A stretch of 64,000 bases of DNA from Candidatus Pantoea formicae (GCF_011752625.1 NZ_VWXD01000003.1:124001-188000); one strand, 5' to 3'; numbered from the stretch's first letter, positions 53,789-63,384 are shown. A program made the numbers and translations. Notes: generated from the letters alone by a model not told the origin.

Positions 53789-56700
53789 ATGTTGGCTCAG
53801 TTCTTTATCCGCCGCCCAGTTTTTGCCTGGGTGATTGCCATCTGCATTATGATGTTCGGTTTGCTCAGCATTAATAGTCTGCCTGTTGCTCAGTACCCGG
53901 ATGTGGCACCCCCGCAGATCAGTATTCAGGCCACTTACACCGGTGCTTCGGCGGAAACACTGGAGAGCAGTGTAACGCAGGTGATTGAGCAACAGCTCAC
54001 CGGGCTGGATGGCTTACTCTATTTCAGCTCCACCAGTACAGCCTCAACCGGCCAGGTGAAGATCACGGTCACGTTCCAGCAGGGGACTGACCCGGATATC
54101 GCGCAGGTGCAGGTGCAGAACAAGGTACAGCAGGCTGAAAGTCGTCTGCCCACTGCGGTGACAACGCAGGGTGTTACTGTGGAGAAGGCGCAGAGTGACT
54201 TTCTGCTGATCCTCGCGCTTTACGATAAAACCAACAAAAGCACCTCTGCCGATGTTGCCGACTATATGGTCAGTAACATGGAAGATACCCTGGCGCGTGT
54301 GCCGGGCGTCGGGAGCGTGCAGGTGTTTGGTGCCGAATATGCGATGCGCATTTGGCTGGACCCCAGCAAACTGGCTTCCTATTCATTAATGCCATCCGAT
54401 GTGACCACCGCGCTTGAGAGCCAAAACACCCAGGTTTCTTCAGGGCAGTTAGGTGCGCAACCCGCCAGCAAAGAACAACAGCTGGTGGCGACGGTGCGTT
54501 CGCGTTCGCGCCTGCAAACGCCAGAACAATTCCGCAATATTGTGCTGAAAAGCCAGACGGACGGTTCGGTAGTGCGTCTAAGTGATGTCGCCCGCGTCGA
54601 AATGGGTGATGAGGACTACAGCGCCAACGTACTGGCGAATGGTCATCCGGCATCGGGTATTGCGGTGCAGCTGGCGTCGGGTGCTAACGCGCTCTCGACC
54701 GCAGAGCAGGTGAAATCCACCATCAATGAATTCCGCAGCAGTATGCCCGCGGGTTATGAGATTGCATACCCGCTCGACAGTACTGACTTCGTCAAGATCT
54801 CGATTGAAGAGGTGGTAAAAACGCTGATTGAAGCGGTGATCCTGGTGGTTATCGTGATGTTTGTGTTCTTACAAAATATCCGTACCACGTTGATCCCGGC
54901 GATTGCGGTACCCGTGGTGTTACTCGGCACCTTTGGCGTGTTGTCACTGTTTGGCTACTCGATCAACACCTTAACCATGTTCGGCATGGTGCTTGCCATT
55001 GGCTTGCTGGTCGATGATGCCATCGTAGTGGTGGAAAACGTTGAGCGCGTGATGCGTGAAGAGGGATTACCGCCGCGTCAGGCCACTGAGAAGTCGATGA
55101 GAGAGATTACGGGCGCGCTGATTGGTATCGCATTAGTGCTATCGGCGGTGTTCCTGCCGATGACCTTCTTCAGCGGCTCTACCGGTGTGATTTATCGTCA
55201 ATTCTCTATCACCATTGTGTCGTCGATGGTGCTGTCGGTGATTGTGGCCTTAACGCTGACCCCCGCGCTGTGTGCCACATTACTCAAACCGCATAACCAC
55301 GAAAGCGGCACGAAAGGCTTCTTTGGCTGGTTTAACCGCAGTTATGAAAAAGTTCAGGCGCGTTATCAAAACGGTGTAGGCCATGTGGTGCACAGTTCGG
55401 TGCGCTACCTGCTGCTGTACGGGGTGTTATTGATTGGCTGTGCAGTGCTCTATATGCGCCTGCCAACCGGTTTCCTGCCGACCGAAGATCAGGGCTACAT
55501 TATGGTGCAGTATCAGTTGGCACCGGGTGCGACGGAAAACCGCACCAGTGAAGTCCGTAAGCAGGTACAGCAGTACTTCGCCACCAAAGAGAAAGATAAC
55601 GTTAACGTTAGCATGCTGGTCAACGGCTTCAGTTTTGCGGGGAGTGGCCAGAACGCCGGTATTGGCTTTATCTCATTGAAAAACTGGAGCGAGCGTAAAG
55701 GCAGTGAAAACAGTGCTGATGCGATTGCTGGCCGTGCGATGGCGGCGCTTTCCAGCATTCGTGATGCGCAGATTTTTGTGCTGTCGCCCCCGGCTGTTTC
55801 TGGGCTGGGCCAGTCAAATGGCTTTACCTTTGAACTCCAGGGTCGGGGAGCCACCGATCGCGATCAACTGCTGAAGATGCGCAATCAGCTGATTGCCGAA
55901 GCCAACCAAGACCCGGTTATGAGTGCGGTTCGTGCTAACTCGCTGCCGGATCTGCCACAGTTGGACGTGAATATTGATGATGCCAAAGCGCAGTCGCTGG
56001 GCCTGACCATCAGCGATATCAACGACACGCTGAGTGCAGCGATAGGGGGAAGTTACGTCAATGACTTCACCGATCGCGGTCGCGTGAAGAAAGTCTATAT
56101 CCAGGGCGACCAACAGTTCCGCAGTAAACCGGAAGATATTGACCAATGGTATGTGCGTGGCACCGACAGCAGCAGTAATACCACCATGGTGCCGTTCTCG
56201 TCGTTTGCTTCGTCGCAATGGGCGTACGGACCGGATGTGCTGTCTCGTTATAACGGCCTTGCCTCCTATGAAATTGAAGGCTCCGCCGCGTCGGGTAAGA
56301 GCTCGGGCGATGCGATCTCGGCGATGGAAAAACTGGCGGCAAAACTGCCTGCTGGCACCACCTTCGCGTGGAGTGGACTCTCGTATCAGGAAAAACTCTC
56401 TGGCAACCAGGCAATGTCGCTATATGGCATCTCACTGATTGTGGTGTTCCTGTGTCTCGCCGCTTTGTATGAGAGCTGGTCAGTGCCGTTCTCGGTGATG
56501 ATGGTGGTGCCGCTGGGCGTGATTGGTTCGTTGCTGGCGATTTCACTGCGTGGATTGGAAAACGATGTCTATTTCCAGGTGGCGCTGTTAACCATTATTG
56601 GGCTGTCGGCCAAAAACGCCATTCTGATCGTCGAGTTCGCTGAGGAGCATTACCGGAAGGGTGAGAACCTGGTGAAAGCAGCGATTCATGCGGCAACGAT

Positions 56701-56950
56701 GCGTTTGCGTCCTATCATCATGACCTCGCTGGCGTTTACCGCTGGGGTGCTGCCGCTCGCTATCTCAACTGGTGCCGGGGCGAACAGCCGTATCGCCATC
56801 GGTACTGGCATTATCGGCGGTACTTTGACCGCGACCTTGCTGGCCATCTTCTTTGTCCCGCTGTTCTTTGTTCTGGTCCGTCGCGTATTCCCGGCGATTC
56901 CGCATGACGATGCACAGTCAACTGAATCTGCTGTTAAGGCGGAGGAGTAA
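53789..56950 (+). CDS. RND multidrug efflux pump, HAE1 (AcrB-like)
   Basis: A 1053-residue proton-driven pump with twelve membrane helices and two large periplasmic loops. The start MLAQFFIRRPVFAWVIAICI is typical, and the proton-relay region AIGLLVDDAIVVVENVERVM (Asp-Asp in TM4) is intact. It works with the adaptor upstream and outer-membrane channel downstream to export drugs, bile-like compounds or plant antimicrobials. It is spaced 1 bp from both neighbours, which indicates one operon. The substrate range is unknown. Confidence 0.95.
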   Translation: MLAQFFIRRPVFAWVIAICIMMFGLLSINSLPVAQYPDVAPPQISIQATYTGASAETLESSVTQVIEQQLTGLDGLLYFSSTSTASTGQVKITVTFQQGTDPDIAQVQVQNKVQQAESRLPTAVTTQGVTVEKAQSDFLLILALYDKTNKSTSADVADYMVSNMEDTLARVPGVGSVQVFGAEYAMRIWLDPSKLASYSLMPSDVTTALESQNTQVSSGQLGAQPASKEQQLVATVRSRSRLQTPEQFRNIVLKSQTDGSVVRLSDVARVEMGDEDYSANVLANGHPASGIAVQLASGANALSTAEQVKSTINEFRSSMPAGYEIAYPLDSTDFVKISIEEVVKTLIEAVILVVIVMFVFLQNIRTTLIPAIAVPVVLLGTFGVLSLFGYSINTLTMFGMVLAIGLLVDDAIVVVENVERVMREEGLPPRQATEKSMREITGALIGIALVLSAVFLPMTFFSGSTGVIYRQFSITIVSSMVLSVIVALTLTPALCATLLKPHNHESGTKGFFGWFNRSYEKVQARYQNGVGHVVHSSVRYLLLYGVLLIGCAVLYMRLPTGFLPTEDQGYIMVQYQLAPGATENRTSEVRKQVQQYFATKEKDNVNVSMLVNGFSFAGSGQNAGIGFISLKNWSERKGSENSADAIAGRAMAALSSIRDAQIFVLSPPAVSGLGQSNGFTFELQGRGATDRDQLLKMRNQLIAEANQDPVMSAVRANSLPDLPQLDVNIDDAKAQSLGLTISDINDTLSAAIGGSYVNDFTDRGRVKKVYIQGDQQFRSKPEDIDQWYVRGTDSSSNTTMVPFSSFASSQWAYGPDVLSRYNGLASYEIEGSAASGKSSGDAISAMEKLAAKLPAGTTFAWSGLSYQEKLSGNQAMSLYGISLIVVFLCLAALYESWSVPFSVMMVVPLGVIGSLLAISLRGLENDVYFQVALLTIIGLSAKNAILIVEFAEEHYRKGENLVKAAIHAATMRLRPIIMTSLAFTAGVLPLAISTGAGANSRIAIGTGIIGGTLTATLLAIFFVPLFFVLVRRVFPAIPHDDAQSTESAVKAEE

Positions 56951-56951
56951 T

Positions 56952-58376
56952 ATGTCTGCAAAACTTTTAATGGTGTTTTTACCGTGCTTCCTTGCGGGCT
57001 GTGTTTCCCTCGATCCGCATTATGACCGTCCAAAAGGTGCGGTGAACACCACCGCACCTACCGGTGATGCCTATCGTGGATTGCAGGGAACGCCAGGCAA
57101 TTATCGCGACATCAGTTGGCAGGATTATGTGCTCGATACCCATTTGCGCCAGGTGGTAGCAATGGCGCTGGACAGTAGCCGCGATCTGCGTGAAGCGGTG
57201 GCGAGTGTCAAATCCGCCCATGCGCAATATGGTGAGCAGCGCGCCGATCTGTTTCCCACGATCAGTGCGGGCGTGAGTGGGACACGCTCACGTGCGCTAA
57301 CGGGAGAAGGCAACCAAACGGCGCTCAGCAATACCTACTCCGCAGAAGGCAGCGTCAGTTCATTTGAGTTGGATCTGTTTGGTAAAAATCAGAGCCTGAC
57401 GCGTCAACAGTATGAAACCTACCTGGGCACGCTGGAGGGCGCACGCAGCACGCGTCTGACGGTGCTGTATAACACCGTGGATTATTGGTTACAGCTCGCC
57501 GCTGATCGTAGCAATTTGGCGATTGCCAAAGAGACCGCCGAAAGTGCACGCCAGTCACTGGAGGTGACGCGCAAGCGTCTGCAAAACGGGGTGGACTCGA
57601 TGGTGGATGTCGCCTCTGCAGAAACCACCTATCAGTCGGCGCAGGCAGATGTCGCGAGCTACACCACCAGCGTGGCGCAGGATAAGAACGCACTTGATTT
57701 AGTGGTAGGGAAAAGCGTGCCTGATAATCTGCTGCCGCAGAGTATTGAGTCGATCGGCAATGCGCTACGCACCGTACCGGCTGGGGTGTCATCGGACGCG
57801 CTGAATAACCGCCCGGACGTGTTGCAGGCTGAACACAATCTGAAAGCGGCGAATGCCAATATCGGCGCGGCGCGTGCGAACTTCTTCCCCAGCATTTCAC
57901 TCACCGCCAGCGGTGGCGTGGGCAGTTCTGATTTGTCATCGCTGTTCAAGAATGGCGCGGGGATTTGGTCGTTCGCACCGAGCATTTCACTGCCGATCTT
58001 TAAAGGCGGCTATAACGTTTCCTACCTTAATTACACCAAAGCGCAGAAGGAGTATTACGTGGCGGTGTATGAAAAGGCGGTACAAACGGCCTTCCAGGAG
58101 GTGGCAGATGCATTGGCTCGCCGTGGCACGATCAACGATCAGTTGACCAGCCAGCGTAATAATGTTGCCGCTTCGCAAACCTACTACCACTTGGCAGATC
58201 TGCGTTATCAGAACGGGGTGGATACCTATCTGAATGCGTTAACCGCTCAGCGTACGCTCTACACGGCGCGTACCAGTTTGGTCAGCGTTGAGCAGGCCTA
58301 TTACCAAAACCTCAATACCTTCTACAAAGTTTTGGGGGGCGGTACGGCATTGAAAGAATCTGAACTGAAAATGTAA
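56952..58376 (+). CDS. Outer-membrane efflux channel lipoprotein (OprM/NodT type)
   Basis: A 474-residue TolC-family channel with a lipobox (LPCFLAGC, Cys16). Internal duplication of the OEP domain is visible (about 60-250 and 265-470; typical segments are SFELDLFGKNQSLTRQQY and VSYLNYTKAQKEYYVAVY). It completes the tripartite pump; presence of a dedicated channel differs from E. coli acrAB. GGAGG precedes the start at 56952. A strong hairpin lies 7 bp after the stop. Confidence 0.92.
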   Translation: MSAKLLMVFLPCFLAGCVSLDPHYDRPKGAVNTTAPTGDAYRGLQGTPGNYRDISWQDYVLDTHLRQVVAMALDSSRDLREAVASVKSAHAQYGEQRADLFPTISAGVSGTRSRALTGEGNQTALSNTYSAEGSVSSFELDLFGKNQSLTRQQYETYLGTLEGARSTRLTVLYNTVDYWLQLAADRSNLAIAKETAESARQSLEVTRKRLQNGVDSMVDVASAETTYQSAQADVASYTTSVAQDKNALDLVVGKSVPDNLLPQSIESIGNALRTVPAGVSSDALNNRPDVLQAEHNLKAANANIGAARANFFPSISLTASGGVGSSDLSSLFKNGAGIWSFAPSISLPIFKGGYNVSYLNYTKAQKEYYVAVYEKAVQTAFQEVADALARRGTINDQLTSQRNNVAASQTYYHLADLRYQNGVDTYLNALTAQRTLYTARTSLVSVEQAYYQNLNTFYKVLGGGTALKESELKM

Positions 58377-58382
58377 CCCACC

Positions 58383-58409
58383 CCCGGGCCGGTTATGTGT
58401 CGGCCCGGG
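58383..58409 (+). terminator. Strong hairpin after the efflux operon
   Basis: CCCGGGCCG (58383-58391) and CGGCCCGGG (58401-58409) form a perfect 9-bp GC-rich stem with a 9-base loop. No T-run follows, so it may slow polymerase or stabilise the mRNA end more than terminate. Confidence 0.5.
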
Positions 58410-58510
58410 TAAAAATGTAACTGGGTTTTTAGCCGCCATTTCAGCGGGAAACGCCTTCGCGTATGATATAAAAAACAATAATTACGCTGTGGACATTTTA
58501 GGAGCGATGA

Positions 58511-59092
58511 TTGAGCAAATCAGAGAATGAAGAGTTCTTCCAGCAACGTCAGCAGTTGATTATTTCAGCGGCCAAAATTTGCTTTAGTCAATCAGGTTTT
58601 CATGGCGCCAGCATGGCGGATATTAGCCGTGAATCCGGACTGGGAGCAGGGCAGATATACCGTTATTTCGAGAGTAAAGAATTAATCGTCGGCGAAACTA
58701 TTAAAAGTATTGCCGTGAGCTGGCGTCTTTTTTTGCAAAATAAGCTTCCACAACAAATTAGCACCACTGATATTATTTACACAGAGTCTGATTTTTGGCA
58801 GGGTTGGCCGTATCAGGACCGCTGTTTATTACTGGAAATGTATTCGGAAGCATCGCGGAATCAGTGTGTCCGTGATGTTCTGGCGCAGGAAGAACAATTA
58901 TTGATTGCTGAGCTGGAAAAATCATTCGTTCAACAGAACCCTGGCGTGAGTGCTCAGCAGTGTAATGATCGTATTCAATTTTTATTGATGCTGGTAGACG
59001 GGGTTGCCTGTCGCGCTTTTAACGATAAAACCCTGGATCATCAGGAACAAGTGAGAATCAATGGCATTCTCACGCATCATTTGTTTGGCTGA
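58511..59092 (+). CDS. TetR/AcrR family regulator
   Basis: A 193-residue repressor. Residues about 15-62 are the TetR helix-turn-helix (QLIISAAKICFSQSGFHGAS; ISRESGLGAGQIYRYFESKE). The C-terminal part (about 80-190) is ligand-binding and diverged. The start is TTG at 58511 with AGGAG 6-7 bases upstream, which fits better than any ATG. It lies 134 bp after the efflux operon on the same strand, so it is the first candidate to regulate it. The 3' end is 2 bp from a convergent TetR gene. Confidence 0.85.
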   Translation: MSKSENEEFFQQRQQLIISAAKICFSQSGFHGASMADISRESGLGAGQIYRYFESKELIVGETIKSIAVSWRLFLQNKLPQQISTTDIIYTESDFWQGWPYQDRCLLLEMYSEASRNQCVRDVLAQEEQLLIAELEKSFVQQNPGVSAQQCNDRIQFLLMLVDGVACRAFNDKTLDHQEQVRINGILTHHLFG

Positions 59093-59094
59093 CA

Positions 59095-59658
59095 TCAGAC
59101 CTTGTCAGACTGATTGATGTCACGCGTGACGGCATCGAAGAAAGGCATAAAACCGGCAGGAACGTCACGCTGTTTCATGCAGCGGCGGATAATCATGCCG
59201 TCAATGACCAGGGAAATGATATGCAGTCGGGTATTGATAACGTTGGCATCCAGCGCCGGATTAAGCGTCTGTTCCTGAATAATGAAGTTATTTTTCAGCA
59301 CCTGCCACGCATCATGCATTATCTGACGAATACGTTCGTTACGTGTGGATTCAGATGATACCTCCATCAGCAACACAATACTGTGTTCGACTTCAGGTGG
59401 CACAATGTCTTGCACCGAATGTGTCATCCCTCCTGCATGGGCTATTCGCTCAAAATCAGCATTTAATAATGCAATCATGCGTTGCACCACATTGGTTACC
59501 AGTGCTTCAATGATGGCTTCTTTATTTTTATAGTATTTATAAATTAAACCAATGCTCACATCTGCCTGACTGGCAATATTCTGAATGGAAGTTTGATGAA
59601 AACCTTTTAGTCGCATGCATTGTTCGGCTGCGTCAAGAATTTGTTCGCTGCGATTCAT
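59095..59658 (-). CDS. TetR family regulator
   Basis: A 187-residue regulator with a typical N-terminal helix-turn-helix (EQILDAAEQCMRLKGFHQTS; IASQADVSIGLIYKYYKNKE). The C-terminal domain is not recognised. It converges with the other TetR protein; the pair is probably not a recent duplication because the C-terminal halves differ. A 23-bp palindrome lies 23 bp before its start and may be its operator. The pirin gene is divergent from it, so it may control pirin as well as the efflux genes. Confidence 0.82.
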   Translation of the reverse strand: MNRSEQILDAAEQCMRLKGFHQTSIQNIASQADVSIGLIYKYYKNKEAIIEALVTNVVQRMIALLNADFERIAHAGGMTHSVQDIVPPEVEHSIVLLMEVSSESTRNERIRQIMHDAWQVLKNNFIIQEQTLNPALDANVINTRLHIISLVIDGMIIRRCMKQRDVPAGFMPFFDAVTRDINQSDKV

Positions 59659-59680
59659 GATATTTACTCGTCACGGAAAA

Positions 59681-59703
59681 GCTTATTTTACGCAAAAATA
59701 AGC
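59681..59703. promoter_or_regulatory. 23-bp palindrome upstream of TetR gene
   Basis: GCTTATTTT (59681-59689) and AAAATAAGC (59695-59703) around a 5-base centre (ACGCA) form a perfect palindrome between the divergent TetR and pirin genes. Placement and length suit a TetR dimer operator. Confidence 0.5.
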
Positions 59704-59879
59704 GGGCTGACTAATCATGATTGCTGAAATTTGTCGGTCTTAGGGTCGTTTCCCTTTCTTATTATTGCCACAGGGTATTAACATTCAAAAATTTTGACAT
59801 AAGCGAGCAAATCGAACACCTGTTCAGTTGGTTTCATGTCGCTATCATGATGTGCATAGCAATATTTAAGGAGCAAACC

Positions 59880-60560
59880 ATGAACGTGATGCGTGCCCAG
59901 CGTGACCAACTGTTTGAATACGGTCCTTTTACTATCCGTCGGCAAAGACCCGGTGAGGCATTTGGCCCGCTGGCGATCATTGACCAGATGTCGTTGAAAA
60001 TGGATGCGCTTATTCCGATGCACACCCGTCAAGATGAAGAAATTTTTAGCTACGTTTGGCGTGGTTCGGCACAACACCTGACGGAACAGGGTGAAAAAAC
60101 CGCGCTGAATGCAAAACGTGCCATGCTGGTGAGTGCAGGAAGTGGGGTGCGCTACGAAGAATCTGCGCCGTTTGTCGAAACCGAGATGCTGCAGGTTTAT
60201 ATCCGTCCGGCAAAAAGCGGCGGTATTCCACGAACACTGGATTTCATTCGCGCTGATGGCCCATCGCTTAACGTCTGGACGTTACTGGCGGGACCCGAAA
60301 GTAGTGATGCACCATTACGTTTGGGTCAGGAGGTTTTTATTTATGATCTAAAAGTGGAGCGGGGCGCACAAGTCGAAGTGCCACATATCGCCGGTTTCTC
60401 AACCTGGCTGACGTTGCTGGATGGCATTGTAAAGGTTGGCGATGAGCGTTTGGCGCAAGGGGATTCTATAAGTGAGCAGGGCGCATTACCCGCGGTGCGT
60501 GGCGAGCGAGACGCGACAGTGATAGCTTTTTTAGTGAGTGACGGCGTCACTTTTATTTGA
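59880..60560 (+). CDS. Pirin family protein
   Basis: A 226-residue bicupin. The first cupin carries the metal-ligand set HTRQDEEIFSYVWRG followed by an E/H position near 100 (ETEMLQVYI), with the pirin segment GVRYEESAP. The E. coli relative YhhW degrades quercetin as a dioxygenase; here metal ligands look diverged, since the His-rich first motif reads MHTRQDEE instead of HPHRGFET-type. The start at 59880 has AAGGAG; the longer frame from 59721 includes the promoter region. Function in this organism is unknown. Confidence 0.75.
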   Translation: MNVMRAQRDQLFEYGPFTIRRQRPGEAFGPLAIIDQMSLKMDALIPMHTRQDEEIFSYVWRGSAQHLTEQGEKTALNAKRAMLVSAGSGVRYEESAPFVETEMLQVYIRPAKSGGIPRTLDFIRADGPSLNVWTLLAGPESSDAPLRLGQEVFIYDLKVERGAQVEVPHIAGFSTWLTLLDGIVKVGDERLAQGDSISEQGALPAVRGERDATVIAFLVSDGVTFI

Positions 60561-60593
60561 TTGGAATCAGAGAATATTGATGAGGATTAAAGG

Positions 60594-60623
60594 CTGCCAT
60601 TGGTCAACGAATGGCAGTTTTTT
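60594..60623 (+). terminator. Intrinsic terminator after the pirin gene
   Basis: CTGCCATT (60594-60601) with AATGGCAG (60610-60617), then six T. The stem repeats that of the gcd terminator at 12481-12513. Confidence 0.85.
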
Positions 60624-60640
60624 GTGTAGCGGAGCGGACC

Positions 60641-60836
60641 GTAGCACCGCTGCTGCTGCCGGGCAGTCCTCGCGCCGCTGACGCGGTGCCCTCGGCTTCC
60701 ACGTCGTGCCGACGGATCGTTCGGGTACGGCCATCCAGGCCTACCCGAACTGCCTGCCGCTTCCCTGCGGCTGGCTCCTGGCCCAACGTAAAAGCCTCAG
60801 CGCTGCGAATAGCCCTTGCAGCATCAGCGGTGCTAC
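60641..60836 (+). repeat. Dispersed structured hairpin element, copy 2
   Basis: Closed by arms 60641-60659 and 60818-60836 (GTAGCACCGCTGCTGCTGC against GCAGCATCAGCGGTGCTAC, one mismatch). The inner hairpins of copy 1 all recur: CGCCGC/GCGGTG, GTTCGGGTA/TACCCGAAC and GCCGC/GCGGC at 60756-60771. Overall about 75-80 percent of bases agree by eye with copy 1, including the preceding terminator stem. Changes fall mostly in loops or in compensated pairs. Confidence 0.7.
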
Positions 60837-60913
60837 GGCCATTTAGATTGTGCCCGCTTTGATAAAACCGATTGAAGCTATGGAAAACTAATCTGGATCA
60901 TCACTAAACTCGG

Positions 60914-60967
60914 CAAATCAGCCAAATCAGCCAAATCAGCCAAATCAGCCAAACCCACCAAACCCAC
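60914..60967 (+). repeat. 9-bp tandem repeat, six units
   Basis: Four copies of CAAATCAGC are followed directly by two of CAAACCCAC. The unit is short and uninterrupted, so copy number may change by slippage. No coding role was seen. Confidence 0.8.
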
Positions 60968-61088
60968 CCAGGAATCGTCGTCTCTTGCGCAACTAATTCC
61001 TCCAGCCCATTCCAAACTTGTTATCACCCCTCGGCTCAACCAAATGGCATCCCTCGTTCAAGTCGCACGACAAATAAGCAATTGACAA

Positions 61089-61117
61089 CCTACCACTGGT
61101 AAGTTACCAATGGTAGG
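61089..61117. promoter_or_regulatory. 29-bp operator palindrome before the flavoprotein/TetR pair
   Basis: CCTACCACTGGTAA and TTACCAATGGTAGG flank one central G; the arms match except one base. It overlaps a TTGACA at 61082-61087 that could be the -35 box. Likely operator of the TetR protein encoded two genes on, as in autoregulated reductase-repressor pairs. Confidence 0.65.
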
Positions 61118-61142
61118 TCGATCATTATCGGAGATTATTCCC

Positions 61143-61739
61143 ATGCATACGCTTATCGTTACGGCCCATCCTGACAGCCATTCACATACGCACGCTGTGG
61201 TCACACAACTTGCAGCAGGCATCACGACGAGTGGTTTACACAGCGTTGAAATCGCCGATTTAGCCGCCGAGCAATTCGATCCGCGCTTCAATCAGGCGGA
61301 TTTCGATCAGTTCAAATTGGGCACTGTTTCGCCAGCGGATGTGTTGGCGGAACAGCAGCGTTTGAACCGTGCGGACGCGCTGGTATTGGTGTATCCGATT
61401 TACTGGTGGTCCTTCCCGGCACAGTTGAAAGGATGGATTGACCGCGTATTTACCCAAGGCTGGGCGTATGACGATACCGGCGAAAAGGTCATCAAAAAGT
61501 TAGGTCATCTGCAGGTGCATCTGCTGGCACTGGGTGCGGCGAATACGCGCACTTACCTGCGTCGCGGCTATTTCAGCAGTATGCGCAATCAGATTGATGA
61601 GGGGATATTTGGCTACTGTGGCGCTCCGATAATCACCAGCGAACTGTTGTTGCCGTCTGATGAAGGCTATCCTGATGCCCATTACGCGCTCGCCCAGCAG
61701 TTGGGGCAGCGGCTTTTCACTTTGAAGGAACCTGCATGA
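61143..61739 (+). CDS. NAD(P)H quinone reductase-like flavoprotein
   Basis: A 198-residue protein of the flavodoxin-like NQO1/KefF family. The start TLIVTAHPDSHSHT is the phosphate-binding loop for FAD/FMN. The middle has ADALVLVYPIYWWSFPAQLKGWIDRVFTQGWAY, the cofactor and quinone-site strand of this family. It should reduce quinones by two electrons using NAD(P)H in the cytoplasm. The start at 61143 has a CGGAG site. It overlaps the TetR gene downstream by ATGA, so they are co-expressed. Substrate unknown; a role in quinone or electrophile defence is inference. Confidence 0.85.
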   Translation: MHTLIVTAHPDSHSHTHAVVTQLAAGITTSGLHSVEIADLAAEQFDPRFNQADFDQFKLGTVSPADVLAEQQRLNRADALVLVYPIYWWSFPAQLKGWIDRVFTQGWAYDDTGEKVIKKLGHLQVHLLALGAANTRTYLRRGYFSSMRNQIDEGIFGYCGAPIITSELLLPSDEGYPDAHYALAQQLGQRLFTLKEPA

Positions 61740-62314
61740 ACTTACCAACGCGCCAACGTATGACCTTTGACGAGCGCCGCGAGCAGCTAATCAGCACGGC
61801 GTGGAACCTGGTGCGCTCGCACGGCAGTGATGCGCTGACCTTAGGACGGGTGGCGGTCGAGGCGGGTGTTAGCAAGCCCGTAGTGTATGAGCATTTTGGT
61901 ACCCGGCACGGTTTGCTCGCTGTGCTGTATGAGGACTTCGATGTGCGGCAAAACGCTGTGATTGATGCGGCGATGGCAAAGGCGGGGGCCAAGCTGACGG
62001 AGCGTGCCAGCACGGTGGCGGCTTGCTATGTGAACTGTGTACTCACTCAAGGAAGAGAGATCCCCGATGTGTTGTCTGCGCTCAACAGCACCCCAGAATT
62101 GGCAGAGGTGAAGCGCAAATACCAACTCGATTTTATGGCAAAGTTTCGTCTGTGGTTTGCTGAAGCGAAGCTGCCGCAATCCAGCTTGTGGGGGTTGCTG
62201 GGCGCGGCAGACGCCATCTCAAATGCCGTGGTGTGTAGCGATATTCGACAACTGGATGGCGTAAAGGAACTGCAGGGACTGATTGAGGCGCTGGTGCAAC
62301 GCCATATTATCTGA
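61736..62314 (+). CDS. TetR family repressor
   Basis: A 192-residue regulator with helix-turn-helix at about 14-60 ([40 protein letters not shown]). The C-terminal domain (about 85-190) fits a TetR ligand domain. AAGGAA lies before the start, and the start overlaps the reductase stop (ATGA). Most likely it represses its own operon through the palindrome at 61089-61117 and responds to quinone-like compounds. The 3' end overlaps that of lplA by 8 bp. Confidence 0.85.
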   Translation: MNLPTRQRMTFDERREQLISTAWNLVRSHGSDALTLGRVAVEAGVSKPVVYEHFGTRHGLLAVLYEDFDVRQNAVIDAAMAKAGAKLTERASTVAACYVNCVLTQGREIPDVLSALNSTPELAEVKRKYQLDFMAKFRLWFAEAKLPQSSLWGLLGAADAISNAVVCSDIRQLDGVKELQGLIEALVQRHII

Positions 62315-63323
62315 TGCTGTTCACCAGCCAGCTTGCCAATTCGCTGAGTTCCATCTGTTGTTCCGGAAACTCCGCAATCAGTTCTTGCATGGCAGCCTGA
62401 AGGGATTCCGGGCGATACACCACACCTTGTAACCTCATCGCCAGCGTTTCTAACGGTGCGGGGTTGAGGCTATCGGTGAAAATCTGGCTGCGGGTAATGG
62501 TGCCACGCTCAACATCAAAGTGCATTTCTACGCCGCCCCAGACAAAACGTTCCTGCAGCAGGTGTGAGAAATCCGGTGCCTGGCCAAAATTCCACTCCCA
62601 GCTGCTCTGTCGTGCAAACTGCTCCTTAAAGCCGGGAAGGTCTGGCAGCGCTTCAGGTGAAATATATTCGGGCTCGCAGGTTTCGTGGTAATGCGCGAAG
62701 TAGGCCGCAATCACCTCGCGACACACGTCTGTAAAACTAATATCCGGGATAAAATCCGCGATATTGGCAACGCGTGAACGCACCGACGTGATCCCTTTGG
62801 CCTGAAGCTTTTTGATGTCCGGGTTCAGGTAATCAGCGAGTCGCGAGAGATCGGCATTCATCAGGAAAGTGCCATGGTGAAAACCGCGGTCGGGGGTTTC
62901 ACGATAGGCGGAACCGGAAATCTTGCGCATTTCGCCCTGCACGTTGACCACAATATCATTGCGCCCAGAGGCTTCCGCGTGCATGCCCAATTTCGCCATC
63001 GCCTGCAAAATAATGGCTGTTGAGACGGTTTTATCGTACTCCGGTTTGCCGGCCATAAAGGTGAAACAGGCGTTGCCCAGATCATGAAACACCGCACCGC
63101 CGCCACTGCTGCGTCGCGCTAGCTTGATGCCATCTTCTGCCATCCTGCGCGTATTGCACTCTTTCCACGGATTTTGTGCACGGCCAATGACCACCGTTTC
63201 GGCGTTCTGCCATAAAAACAACACGCGCTGAGTGGTGGGCATTTGGCGGAAGATGCACTCCTCCACCGCGAGGTTAAACCAGGGATCGTGCGAATCAGAG
63301 ATCAGCAAACGTAAGGTGGACAT
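62307..63323 (-). CDS. lplA: Lipoate-protein ligase A
   Basis: A 338-residue enzyme, the same length as E. coli LplA and very similar throughout ([20 protein letters not shown]; then [16 protein letters not shown] and [17 protein letters not shown]). It activates free lipoate with ATP and attaches it to lipoyl domains of 2-oxoacid dehydrogenases and GcvH. The lipoate-binding [12 protein letters not shown] loop and Lys in [12 protein letters not shown] are intact. The start at 63323 has GGAGG. It is a single gene convergent with the TetR gene. Confidence 0.96.
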   Translation of the reverse strand: MSTLRLLISDSHDPWFNLAVEECIFRQMPTTQRVLFLWQNAETVVIGRAQNPWKECNTRRMAEDGIKLARRSSGGGAVFHDLGNACFTFMAGKPEYDKTVSTAIILQAMAKLGMHAEASGRNDIVVNVQGEMRKISGSAYRETPDRGFHHGTFLMNADLSRLADYLNPDIKKLQAKGITSVRSRVANIADFIPDISFTDVCREVIAAYFAHYHETCEPEYISPEALPDLPGFKEQFARQSSWEWNFGQAPDFSHLLQERFVWGGVEMHFDVERGTITRSQIFTDSLNPAPLETLAMRLQGVVYRPESLQAAMQELIAEFPEQQMELSELASWLVNSIR

Positions 63324-63384
63324 GTTTCCTCCAGTTCCTTGAGAAAGAGCCATAGCTTACGCGTTACGGAAAGGAAAGGTAAGA

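Larger units (their letters stand above)
60561..61142. other. Intergenic region with repeat elements before the flavoprotein gene
   Basis: 582 bp with no supported gene. In order it holds the pirin terminator, hairpin-element copy 2, a 9-bp tandem repeat and the operator palindrome before the reductase gene. Open frames here come from the GC-rich repeat. Confidence 0.6.
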
